DNA of 64,000 nt, from positions 1,550,001 through 1,614,000 of the forward strand of contig NZ_CP009241.1 of the NCBI RefSeq assembly GCF_000758525.1. The letters are read 5' to 3'. This DNA is from Paenibacillus sp. FSL H7-0357. GTDB taxonomy: Bacteria > Bacillota > Bacilli > Paenibacillales > Paenibacillaceae. The first letter of the stretch is position 1. The number at the start of each line of letters is the position of its first letter. The notes below the pieces were generated by a model. That model was not told the origin of the DNA. It ran no database searches and saw nothing but the letters and a program-made list of their open reading frames with translations. Positions 36,155-44,313 of the stretch are shown in pieces. Both the position numbers and the translations under genes were made by a program.

Positions 36155-36245
36155 GAATTTATATGCTTCACGCTATAAATTATCCTTCTATTTCTCGCTG
36201 AAACGGATACCGTCCTTTTGAGGACGGCGAAGCCGTTTCCACTTG
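36155..36245 (+). repeat. Dispersed intergenic repeat, copy A (91 bp)
   Basis: Nearly identical to 54539-54628: seven or so differences including one 1-bp indel. It holds two hairpins. The first is AATTTATA/TATAAATT with a 10-nt loop. The second is AAACGG/CCGTTT enclosing CCGTCC/GGACGG. Copy A abuts the IS110 element. The form is that of a REP/MITE-like or small-RNA-like repetitive unit. Confidence 0.85.
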
Positions 36246-36434
36246 TATGCGTATTGGACAATAAATGATTTAGGTGTATTCTCTGCAACTATTGGAGCTA
36301 ATTCAGCCGGAAACCAGAGAATAGATGTAGTCTGTACAATTAAAAACAGTGAATTTGAGACTTTCGGCTAAAATCAGCTCAAATAGATGTACGGAATACA
36401 ATTAAAGGCTGCGTGACGGGAGAAATTCACTACT
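36246..36434 (+). other. Non-coding region with degenerate TGTA...CAATTA motifs
   Basis: No gene is seen. TGTAGTCTGTACAATTA (from about 36325) and TGTACGGAATACAATTA (from about 36388) resemble TGTACAGAGTGCAATTA inside both tandem units that follow. Thus four related motifs occur over about 230 bp, at intervals of roughly 62, 52 and 111 bp. Significance unknown. Confidence 0.5.
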
Positions 36435-36655
36435 TAACTGTACAGAGTGCAATTATCGAACGTTGAGGAGCCGAAGGGCAGTCAGCTGCTGCAAATCTCA
36501 TGGTTGCCGTACCCCTGCTGATGCGTTAAAACGCATAATACACAGTAACTGTACAGAGTGCAATTATCAAACGTTGAGGAGCCGAAGGGCAGTCAGCTGC
36601 TGCAAATCTCATGGTTGCCGTACCCCTGCTGATGCGATAAACGCATAATACACAG
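36435..36655 (+). repeat. Tandem duplication of a 110/111-bp unit
   Basis: Unit 1 is 36435-36545 and unit 2 is 36546-36655. They differ at only a few positions (TATCGAA against TATCAAA; GCGTTAAAACGC against GCGATAAACGC). Each contains a hairpin around TGCGTT/AACGCA (perfect in unit 1) near its end. No coding frame with a ribosome binding site crosses the units. It may be an amplified element of the dispersed type or a structured RNA. Confidence 0.85.
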
Positions 36656-36785
36656 GCTGCTTTTCCATGATTTTGCAGACGGTCCATAAGCAATAGTTAA
36701 AACTTTGCGATTTGTGTTATGTTTTATTACATATAAAATCTAAATTTTCACTTTTATCTTTCCATAACGGTTCATTTTATTTATA

Positions 36786-36804
36786 ATGTTACATAAAGTA
36801 ACAT
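36786..36804. promoter_or_regulatory. Palindrome upstream of pucR, candidate operator
   Basis: ATGTTACATAAAGTAACAT is a perfect 7-5-7 inverted repeat 46 bp before the pucR start, in very AT-rich DNA. Autoregulation by PucR or control by a global nitrogen regulator is possible. A weaker related string (ATGTTATATAAATTTACGT) occurs before the BMP lipoprotein gene near 40273. Confidence 0.45.
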
Positions 36805-36849
36805 AAATACGAAATTCATTATATATGAACTTGTATAAGGAGGGGTGGC

Positions 36850-38427
36850 ATGCATCTTACGGTTGAAGAAGCGTTGTCCATTTATCCTTTATCCGAAGCC
36901 AGACTGATTGCCGGCTCCAAGGGGAAACACCGGATTATCAAGTCGATTAATGTGATGGATGCCCCTGATATCTCAGATTGGATCAAAGAAGGAGAAATGC
37001 TGCTTACAACAGCTTATCTGATCAAGGATAGTCCCCAGGATGCCTCTGCACTGCTGCAGACGCTGAACCGCCGCGGCTCCGCCGGCCTTGGCATCAAGCT
37101 GGGCCGTTTCTGGGATGCTGTTCCGGAGAAGCTCGTAGCTGAAGCGGAAACGCTGAACTTTCCGCTGATCGAGCTGCCGTTCCAATTTACGTTCTCGGAC
37201 CAGATGAACGGCCTGTTTCGCGCCGAGCTGTCGCGCAGCACAAGCGTGCTGCAGAGCATGATGGAGAAGCAACGGAAGCTGATGCGGTTTGCGCTCCGCT
37301 CGGGACGTTGCGGTCCGTTATTTGACTCCGTATCCGAGGTGATCGGTTACCCGCTGGCGGTCATCAGTGCCCGGGGCGACGCCATTTACAACAATGCGGA
37401 GTATTCAGCGGCGTTACTGCTGGAGGGCTGGCCTTGGCAGAACCGCAATGGGCGCTTCCGCATCGGTGACAAGGTTGGTTTCCGTATCCCGCTGCTGCAA
37501 GGGGAGAAATGCACAGGTTATCTTTTATATTGTTCTATTGATCCTCTGCTGCTGCCTGTGGAAGAAAGCCTGTTTGTTCAAGGAGCTGAACTGATTTCTT
37601 ATCATATTCATGCGGGTTATGAGGACTATTTCGAGCATGCTGAGCACCGGGAGTTCAGTGGACTGCTGCGCCGTTGCCTGAGCGGCGGATTGTCGTGTAA
37701 CGATCTGTCCCAGGCTGCCGCCAGGCTGGAGGTGACGCTGCTGCAATCCCCTTTCCAGCTGCTGCTAACCGATACGGCCGCCACCGGGGAATCCAGACAA
37801 GGCGAATTGCTCCGCCTTAAGGAAGAGTTCATCGAGCATCCGGTACTGAGGGAAATGAAAGCTATTCATGTCGTTGTGGATGAAGGTCTGCTCTCGCTGT
37901 ATCCTGCGGGTCAGCACAGTCCCGATCAGTTCCGTGAGCTGATCAATGATTGTTTTCATAATCTCAAGTTCGGCAAGGGTTATTATCCGCAGGCAGCTGT
38001 GAGCAGCACCAAGGTTAAGCCGGAAGGTCTGAAGGAAGCTTTTGCAGAGGTCAAGGAATGTATGGGCATGGTGAAGCACTGGGGTGCGCACGGAAATGTG
38101 GTGCATTACAGACAGCTTGAACTGAATCTTCTGCTGAGTCAGATACCGGCAGAAACGATGGAGAAATATTGCAATGGCAGCCTGCGCGGACTGCTGAGCC
38201 GGGAGCCGGAATATATCAAGGAAATGCTGCACACGCTGGAGGTCTATTTGGACAATGACGGCCATGTAAATGAGACAGCCAAAAAGCTGTTTATTCACCG
38301 CAATACCGCAACCTACCGGATCGAGAAGCTCAGCGAGCTGCTGGATGTCGATTTCAAGAAGATCAATGATTTGATGAGGCTGAAGCTGGTATTCCTGTTC
38401 CGCAAAATGCTGGAGCGCGAAACCTGA
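36850..38427 (+). CDS. pucR: PucR family purine catabolism regulator
   Basis: A 525-residue transcription regulator. The N-terminal PucR ligand-binding domain (about 3-125, LTVEEALSIYPLSEARLIAG and EMLLTTAYLIKD) is followed by a GGDEF-like/CdaR middle region. A C-terminal helix-turn-helix (about 465-520) contains NETAKKLFIHRNTATYRIEK and LDVDFKKINDLMRLKL. In B. subtilis PucR activates purine degradation genes with allantoin-type effectors, and this gene stands at the head of the same kind of cluster. It starts at ATG 36850 with AAGGAGGGG at 36838-36846. Confidence 0.93.
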   Translation: MHLTVEEALSIYPLSEARLIAGSKGKHRIIKSINVMDAPDISDWIKEGEMLLTTAYLIKDSPQDASALLQTLNRRGSAGLGIKLGRFWDAVPEKLVAEAETLNFPLIELPFQFTFSDQMNGLFRAELSRSTSVLQSMMEKQRKLMRFALRSGRCGPLFDSVSEVIGYPLAVISARGDAIYNNAEYSAALLLEGWPWQNRNGRFRIGDKVGFRIPLLQGEKCTGYLLYCSIDPLLLPVEESLFVQGAELISYHIHAGYEDYFEHAEHREFSGLLRRCLSGGLSCNDLSQAAARLEVTLLQSPFQLLLTDTAATGESRQGELLRLKEEFIEHPVLREMKAIHVVVDEGLLSLYPAGQHSPDQFRELINDCFHNLKFGKGYYPQAAVSSTKVKPEGLKEAFAEVKECMGMVKHWGAHGNVVHYRQLELNLLLSQIPAETMEKYCNGSLRGLLSREPEYIKEMLHTLEVYLDNDGHVNETAKKLFIHRNTATYRIEKLSELLDVDFKKINDLMRLKLVFLFRKMLERET

Positions 38428-38502
38428 GCGGCTGTTGCGAAATGTATGGCACAAGAGCCGCCACCCTGAACGGGCGGAATTACGGAGGAGGGAGCAAGCT
38501 AT

Positions 38503-39642
38503 ATGAGTACACATGATATTGTACTGCACATCCACGACAATGCTGCCCCTGCGGTGCTTGCAACCCTGATTGGGGTGGAAGGTCATTCTTACCGGAAACC
38601 GGGAGCGGCTATGCTGTTTTTTGCAGGAGGAACACTGGGGAGTCTTAGTCCGGGTTGCCTGGAGAGCGATCTGGAGCTTCGTACGCAGGAGGTTTGGGAT
38701 CGCTGCCTTCCGGAACTGGTGGAGTATGACATGCTGTCTCCCGATGATTTTTCCTGGGGGGAGGCTGTCGGCTGCGGCGGCAAAATCAAAGTGATTCTTG
38801 AACCGGTTCGTGGAGAGCTGCGCCGGCTATTGGAAGAAGTATATGTGCGGATGGCCGCAGGTGAGAGCCTGATGCTTCTTCGTGAAGCTGCCGCCGTTGC
38901 AGGATACCGGTATACTGTCGAAACTTTCGGCGCTGAACAACAATCTTTTTCTAATCAGAGAAGTGCAGGGGGGAGCTGTCTGGTGAAAAAAGTGCGGAGT
39001 CCGCTTCCCGGAACATCGGCAGCAGCCGGTCCGTCGCTCGAACTCTTCAACACTCTATTCGTGCCGAAGCCACGGCTTGTTATCTTTGGCGGTGGACTGG
39101 ATTCCCGTCCCGTGGCGGACCTTGCGGCAAAATCCGGATTTCGGATTGCCGTCGCCGACTGGCGGGAAGGCAGCCTGCAGCATGAATTTCCCGGTGCCGA
39201 ACGGGTGATTTGTTCCCCGTCCGAGGCAGCAGCCCGTCTTAGGATAACCCCTGAGGATTATGTGCTGATCTGCAGCCATCAATCCCAGCGCGACCGGCAG
39301 TTTCTGGAAAGTCTTCTGCCGGTGTCTCCGCGTTATATCGGAATCATCGGCTCCAAGGCCCGGATTGCGCTGCTGCTGGAGGGGCTGGAGCCGCCTGCAT
39401 CGCTGCACGCCCCTGTAGGGCTGTCTATCGGCGCGGAAGGGCCGGAGGAAATTGCAGTCAGCATTGTGGCCGAGATTATTCAAATCAGAAGGGCAGGCTC
39501 GCGTGAGCTGCCGAAAGGAGTGGAGAGCGTTGAAAGTAGCCGGTATCTATCTGGCAGCAGGGCAGAGCAGACGAATGGGAGTATCCAAGGTGTCGCTTCA
39601 GCTATCGCAAGAGGTGTCACTCGGGAGCGTCGCGCTCAGTGA
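38503..39642 (+). CDS. pucA: XdhC/CoxI family molybdenum cofactor maturation protein
   Basis: A 379-residue factor that binds molybdenum cofactor, supports its sulfuration and inserts it into xanthine dehydrogenase. The N-terminal XdhC_CoxI domain (about 15-80) has GSLSPGCLESDL and the GEAVGCGGKIKVILEP motif. The C-terminal Rossmann domain (about 195-335) has LVIFGGGLDSRPVADLAAK and IGIIGSKARI. About 40 extra C-terminal residues overlap pucB in another frame by 113 bp. It starts at ATG 38503 after GGAGGAGGGAG. Confidence 0.92.
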   Translation: MSTHDIVLHIHDNAAPAVLATLIGVEGHSYRKPGAAMLFFAGGTLGSLSPGCLESDLELRTQEVWDRCLPELVEYDMLSPDDFSWGEAVGCGGKIKVILEPVRGELRRLLEEVYVRMAAGESLMLLREAAAVAGYRYTVETFGAEQQSFSNQRSAGGSCLVKKVRSPLPGTSAAAGPSLELFNTLFVPKPRLVIFGGGLDSRPVADLAAKSGFRIAVADWREGSLQHEFPGAERVICSPSEAAARLRITPEDYVLICSHQSQRDRQFLESLLPVSPRYIGIIGSKARIALLLEGLEPPASLHAPVGLSIGAEGPEEIAVSIVAEIIQIRRAGSRELPKGVESVESSRYLSGSRAEQTNGSIQGVASAIARGVTRERRAQ

Positions 39643-40150
39643 ACTGGACCGCTGTGCCCTTTCCCCGTTAATCGTTGTCGTGCGGGCCGATGATGACCTC
39701 AAATGGCTGCCTCCAGCCGGTGAGCGGAGCACTAGGCGTACGGAAACCTGCCTGACCGCCCACTTGGGCTTATCCTTTTCCCTGCGCTGCGGGTTGAATG
39801 CGATCCTGCCTATGCAGCCTGATGCCGCTATCGTGGCTTTGGCTGACCAGCCGTTTATTACTGCGTCTTTGGTGAACCGGCTGATAGACACTTATGAGCG
39901 GAATCCGGGGCTGGACTATGTAGCCAGCACCCATGAAGGTCTGGCCATGCCGCCGGCGCTCTTTTCCAAAGAGATGTTCACGGTGCTCCAGGGACTGGAC
40001 GGCGACAAAGGTGCGGCAGGGATTTTGCGCTCGCCCGATTATAAGGGAATGATGCTGGAGACGGATTCCGCCCATTGCTTTATGGATGCTGACACAGAAA
40101 TGGATTTTGGGGAGATCCGCAAGGAATGGAGCCTTAGGAGTGGAAGCTGA
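39530..40150 (+). CDS. pucB: MobA-like nucleotidyltransferase (PucB type)
   Basis: A 206-residue NTP transferase likely to make the cytosine-dinucleotide or related form of molybdenum cofactor for xanthine dehydrogenase. The P-loop-like signature is IYLAAGQSRRMGVSK. The acidic metal site region is AAIVALADQPFITASL and the downstream pattern is MPPALFSKEMFTVLQGLDGD KGAAG. It starts at TTG 39530, chosen because AAAGGAG at 39514-39520 precedes it. The frame is open to 39452 but without a start signal. The start lies inside pucA, so the two are coupled. Confidence 0.88.
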   Translation: MKVAGIYLAAGQSRRMGVSKVSLQLSQEVSLGSVALSELDRCALSPLIVVVRADDDLKWLPPAGERSTRRTETCLTAHLGLSFSLRCGLNAILPMQPDAAIVALADQPFITASLVNRLIDTYERNPGLDYVASTHEGLAMPPALFSKEMFTVLQGLDGDKGAAGILRSPDYKGMMLETDSAHCFMDADTEMDFGEIRKEWSLRSGS

Positions 40151-40367
40151 CATGGTTTGAGCGGTTTATAGATATATGTTAGAAACAATCACATATTTCA
40201 AGCTTATCCAGCCCCTTTATAGTGCGTAAAGCACAAAAAAAGCTAAACATCTTATAAAATAGCACAAACGTATGTTATATAAATTTACGTAACCTTCAGG
40301 TCTCAGTATAGTAGAGATACATTAATGGCTGCGGTCATTAGGAGAGATTTCCTGGAGGAGGAGAGTT

Positions 40368-41531
40368 ATGAAAAGAAGGGGTCAGGGATTTACTTTCAGC
40401 TTCGTGTTAATGTTCCTCATGGCGTTAGTCCTGGCAGGCTGCGGAAGCAACAACAATGCGGCTTCAAATGCAACAGAAGCACCGGCGGCAACCAATGCGG
40501 GTACAACATCAGAGGCGGCAACAACAGAGCCGGCAGCAGAGAAGCCGACGGTTGCTTTTGTCTATATCGGGCCTCCGGGTGACGGCGGTTATACGTATCA
40601 GCATGATCAAGGCCGTTTGTACATGGAGAAAGAGCTCGGCATTAAAGCGGACTTCGTAGAGAATGTTCCGGAAAGTGCCGATGCAGAACGTATCATCACG
40701 GAGCTAGCACAGTCCCATGACATCGTATTTACTACAAGTTTTGGATATATGGACTTCACACTGAGTGTAGCGGGCAAGTTCCCCAATGTGAAATTCCTCC
40801 ATGCCTCCGGCTACAAAACAGCAGAGAACATGGGCACTTACTTCGGAAAAAATTATCAAGCGAGTTATCTGAGCGGTATCGCGGCAGGCAAAATGACCAA
40901 GAACAATCATCTTGGCTACGTAGGAGCTTTTCCGATCAGTGAAGTTATCTATAATCTTAATGCATTCACGCTGGGAGCACAGAGTGTCAACCCGGACATT
41001 AAGGTGGATGTAGTGTGGACGAATACTTGGTATGACCCGGCAACCGAACGCCAGGCGGCGATCAGTCTTCTGGATAAAGGCGCGGATGTGCTGCTGGCGT
41101 ATCAGGATTCTCCGGCCACATTGCAGGCGGCCAAAGAACGTGGTGCGTTTGCCGGAGGCAATGACTCCGATATGAGTAAGTACGCACCGGACAATTATTT
41201 GACCAACCCTGTATGGAACTGGGGTCCTTACTACGTGAAGGCTGTCCAGTCAGTAATGGACGGAACGTGGAAGAGCGAGCAATACTCCGGGGATATGGCG
41301 GACGGCATGGTAGAGCTTGCGCCGTTTGGCAACAAGGTTCCTGAGGATGTGAAGCAGCTGGTGGAAGCTGCCAAAGCCAAGATCATCAGCGGCGAACTGG
41401 ATGTGTTCACAGGACCGATCTCCGATAACAAAGGCAATGTTGTGGTTCAGGAAGGCCAAAAGCTGACGCTTGAGGAAGTCCTCTCCATGGAATGGCTGGC
41501 CAAAGGCGTAATAGGCACGATCTCGAAATAA
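40368..41531 (+). CDS. BMP family lipoprotein, ABC importer substrate-binding protein
   Basis: An extracytoplasmic binding protein of 387 residues. It has a signal peptide with lipobox LAGC (lipidated Cys25), a Ala/Thr-rich linker to about residue 60, then a BMP/Med domain (VAFVYIGPPGDGGYTYQHDQ, GYVGAFPISEVIYNLNAFTL, GNDSDMSKYAPDNYLT). In B. subtilis the homologous NupN binds guanosine and related nucleosides. Here, in a purine-degradation cluster, purines, nucleosides or their ureide products are likely. It starts at ATG 40368 with GGAGGAGGAG. A hairpin separates it from the ATPase gene. Confidence 0.92.
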   Translation: MKRRGQGFTFSFVLMFLMALVLAGCGSNNNAASNATEAPAATNAGTTSEAATTEPAAEKPTVAFVYIGPPGDGGYTYQHDQGRLYMEKELGIKADFVENVPESADAERIITELAQSHDIVFTTSFGYMDFTLSVAGKFPNVKFLHASGYKTAENMGTYFGKNYQASYLSGIAAGKMTKNNHLGYVGAFPISEVIYNLNAFTLGAQSVNPDIKVDVVWTNTWYDPATERQAAISLLDKGADVLLAYQDSPATLQAAKERGAFAGGNDSDMSKYAPDNYLTNPVWNWGPYYVKAVQSVMDGTWKSEQYSGDMADGMVELAPFGNKVPEDVKQLVEAAKAKIISGELDVFTGPISDNKGNVVVQEGQKLTLEEVLSMEWLAKGVIGTISK

Positions 41532-41566
41532 TTCGTTTTCTACAATTGCATACAGTATGGCCTTAT

Positions 41567-41605
41567 GGGTGGGGCGGGTTCCGGGAAGGGGAATCTTCCC
41601 CACCC
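41567..41605 (+). promoter_or_regulatory. Intercistronic hairpin after the BMP lipoprotein gene
   Basis: GGGTGGGG (41567-41574) pairs perfectly with CCCCACCC (41598-41605) around a 23-nt loop. There is no T-run. Such hairpins between binding protein and ATPase genes commonly stabilise the upstream message and raise binding-protein output. Confidence 0.55.
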
Positions 41606-41638
41606 GTCCTACAAGTATAAGGAAAGGAGCGTCCCATA

Positions 41639-43171
41639 ATGCAGAATCATTCAGTTGAAATGCGCGGAATTGTGAAGAGGTTCGGAGCTGTAACGGCAAG
41701 CGATCAAGTCGATTTTTCGGCAAATGCGGGTGAAATTCATGCGTTGCTTGGTGAGAACGGAGCAGGGAAAAGCACGGTCATGAGCATGCTGTCAGGGGTA
41801 TACCGGGCGGATGAAGGCGAACTTTTCATTCACGGTAAACTGGCCAAAATCCGTTCCCCCAAGGATGCAGCATCCCTCGGCGTAGGCATGGTATTTCAAA
41901 ATTTCAGACTGGTGCAAAGTCTCACGGCAGCAGAGAACATCGTGCTTGGCGAAAAGTCGTCTTTCTGGCGTGGAAGCAAATGGATGAAAAATAAGCATTT
42001 GGAGATTGAGGCGCTGGCTGAGCGTTTCGGGCTGAAGTTTCCGGTAGACTGCCCGATCTGGCAGCTGTCTGTCGGTGAACAGCAACGTGTGGAAATCGTC
42101 AAAACGCTGTACCGCGGCGCGGATATCATCATTCTGGATGAGCCAACCTCCGTGTTAACCCCGGGTGAGGCGGAGCAGCTGTTCGAAACGCTGAAGGTAA
42201 TGAAGCAGGCGGGGAAGACGGTGATCATGACCACACATAAAATGAAGGAAGTTATGGCTTCTTCCGACCGTATTTCCGTTATGCGCAAAGGGAAAATGAT
42301 CGCTACGCTGAACACGGCGCAGACAGATGAACTGGAGCTGGCCCGGCTGATGGTGGGCCGGGAGGTTACGATCAGCCGCCAGGAGCGGGAAGTTACCCAA
42401 GGTGAGGCTCTGCTGGTTGTGCGGAATTTGGACGTCGCTGCCGATCACGGCCGTAAAGCGCTGGACGGTTTGTCCCTGACTGTAAATGAAGGGGAGATCG
42501 TAGGAGTCGCAGGTGTTGCCGGCAATGGACAAAAGGAGCTGGCGGAAGTACTTACGGGGCTTAGGACTTGGCGGAGCGGCGAGATTATATTTGACGGCAG
42601 TCCGGTAAAAGCGGCTTCGGTGCGGGGCGCAATTGATTCGGGAATATCTCATGTGCCGGAGAACCGGATGAAGAGCGGCCTTGCCGGACGGCTGGGCTCA
42701 GTGGACAATCTGCTGTTCAAGTCCTACCGCAGTGAAGAGCACTCCAAACTCGGCTTTCTGAAGGCGGCGAAGAACCGTTCCTGGTCGCGGGAGCTGGTTG
42801 AGCGCTTCAATGTGAAAACTCCCGAGCTGGATACGCCAGTCCAGCAAATGTCGGGCGGCAATCAGCAGAAGCTGCTGTTTGCCCGGGAGGTCAGCCACAA
42901 CCCTAAGCTGATGGTGGCGGTTCACCCGACGCAAGGTCTGGATGTGGGCGCGACAGCCGGTGTCCATGAACTGCTGATGGAGCTGCGCGGCTCAGGCAGC
43001 GGAGTGCTGCTCATCTCGGAGGATCTGGATGAACTGCTGCAATTATCCGACCGGATATTGGTGATTTATAACGGTTCGATCATTGGGGAAAGTGACCATG
43101 AGACTGCAGATAGAGAGAGAATTGGCTTGCTGATGGCGGGGATTCAGAATAGGGAGGAGAGCGCCGTATGA
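41639..43171 (+). CDS. ABC transporter ATP-binding protein, nucleoside/purine type
   Basis: A 510-residue protein with two fused ABC domains, as in the sugar/nucleoside importers (NupO/RbsA-like). Domain 1 has Walker A GENGAGKST, signature LSVGEQQRVE and Walker B IIILDEPTSVL. Domain 2 keeps VAGVAGNGQKELAEVL in place of a canonical Walker A, as usual for this family, plus signature MSGGNQQK and a degenerate Walker B MVAVHPTQGLD. It energises uptake with the two following permeases. The start at 41639 follows AAGGAGCG, and its stop overlaps the permease start by 4 bp. Confidence 0.95.
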   Translation: MQNHSVEMRGIVKRFGAVTASDQVDFSANAGEIHALLGENGAGKSTVMSMLSGVYRADEGELFIHGKLAKIRSPKDAASLGVGMVFQNFRLVQSLTAAENIVLGEKSSFWRGSKWMKNKHLEIEALAERFGLKFPVDCPIWQLSVGEQQRVEIVKTLYRGADIIILDEPTSVLTPGEAEQLFETLKVMKQAGKTVIMTTHKMKEVMASSDRISVMRKGKMIATLNTAQTDELELARLMVGREVTISRQEREVTQGEALLVVRNLDVAADHGRKALDGLSLTVNEGEIVGVAGVAGNGQKELAEVLTGLRTWRSGEIIFDGSPVKAASVRGAIDSGISHVPENRMKSGLAGRLGSVDNLLFKSYRSEEHSKLGFLKAAKNRSWSRELVERFNVKTPELDTPVQQMSGGNQQKLLFAREVSHNPKLMVAVHPTQGLDVGATAGVHELLMELRGSGSGVLLISEDLDELLQLSDRILVIYNGSIIGESDHETADRERIGLLMAGIQNREESAV

Positions 43172-44283
43172 GTCCGAAGAATATAAGCAATGCTGCAGTG
43201 CTTGATCCTGTTCCGGCCAAACCGGGCAACCGGTCCAAGCTGCGGCTGGAGTATGATTCAAGCCGAACCCGCTCTCCGTGGTGGACTCCCGTTCTGTCTG
43301 TCATTCTGGCCCTGCTGCTCTGCGCGGTGTTTATTGCCGCCAACGGTATGAGTCCCGTGGTCGTATACGAGAAGATGTTCCGCGGTGCTTTTGGCACCTC
43401 TTACGGTCTTACCGAAACGATGGTTAAAGCCATTCCACTGCTGCTCTGCGGACTCGGCATTGCTGTAGCCTACCGGATTTCCGTCTGGAACATCGGCGCG
43501 GAAGGACAATTGACGGTCGGAGCGATGGCTGCTACGGCAGTGACGATTTATTTTCCTGATCTGCCTTCGTTCTGGTCCATTTCCCTGATGTTAGTGTTCG
43601 GCACTGCCGCAGGTGCGCTCTGGGGACTGATGACGGCAATTCCGCGGACGCATTTCGGGGTCAATGAGCTGATTACATCCCTGATGCTGAACTACGTAGC
43701 CCTGCTTGCCCTTGATTATGTGGTATTCGGGCCCTGGAAAGATCCGAAGGGCTTTAACTTCCCGGGCTCTCCGATGTTTACCGCCGCCCAGTCCCTGCCG
43801 GTTCTCGGTACCACAAGGCTGCACATTGGGCTGATCTTCGGCCTTGTCGCTGTGGCTATCTATTATCTGATGATTAAGTTTACCCGCTGGGGTTATGAGC
43901 TGCGGCTGATTGGTGCCAATCCGACGGCTGCCCGTTATGCAGGTATCCATATCAAACGCCATATTATTGTCGTAATGCTGATTAGCGGCGGTCTTGCCGG
44001 AATTGCCGGAATGGCGGAGGTTTCCGGAGTTACGCATAAGCTGATGCAGGGGATTTCTCCGGGTTACGGATACACTGCGATCATTGTCGCCTGGCTTGCC
44101 AAGCTGAATCCGCTCGGACTGATTGTCACTTCGATTCTGTTCGGCGGCCTGATTGTCGGCGGCTATAGTGTGCAGACCATCGGACTGCCTTCGTCCATTT
44201 CGGAAATGCTGCAGGGCTCGATCCTGTTCTTCCTGATTGCAGGGGATATGATTCACCGTTTCCGCTTCCGCCGGAGCGCATAG
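43168..44283 (+). CDS. ABC transporter permease, nucleoside/purine type (subunit 1)
   Basis: A 371-residue membrane protein of the BPD_transp_2 family (NupP-like). It has a polar N-terminal 45 residues, then about eight to nine helices, with the conserved GIAVAYRISVWNIGAEGQL segment and the cytoplasmic coupling region LRLIGANPTAARYAGIHIKR. Overlapping start (ATGA) with the ATPase gene indicates coupled translation. It partners the second permease 30 bp downstream to form the channel. Confidence 0.93.
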   Translation: MSPKNISNAAVLDPVPAKPGNRSKLRLEYDSSRTRSPWWTPVLSVILALLLCAVFIAANGMSPVVVYEKMFRGAFGTSYGLTETMVKAIPLLLCGLGIAVAYRISVWNIGAEGQLTVGAMAATAVTIYFPDLPSFWSISLMLVFGTAAGALWGLMTAIPRTHFGVNELITSLMLNYVALLALDYVVFGPWKDPKGFNFPGSPMFTAAQSLPVLGTTRLHIGLIFGLVAVAIYYLMIKFTRWGYELRLIGANPTAARYAGIHIKRHIIVVMLISGGLAGIAGMAEVSGVTHKLMQGISPGYGYTAIIVAWLAKLNPLGLIVTSILFGGLIVGGYSVQTIGLPSSISEMLQGSILFFLIAGDMIHRFRFRRSA

Positions 44284-44313
44284 CTGTTTCTGCTGAGAGA
44301 AGGGAGTTAAGCC

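Noticed and set aside
36435..36655. CRISPR-like repeat
   Set aside because: Only two adjacent 110-bp units without spacers and no cas genes; a tandem duplication.
40151..40367. Purine riboswitch before the BMP lipoprotein gene
   Set aside because: The three-way-junction core sequences of guanine/adenine riboswitches are not found.
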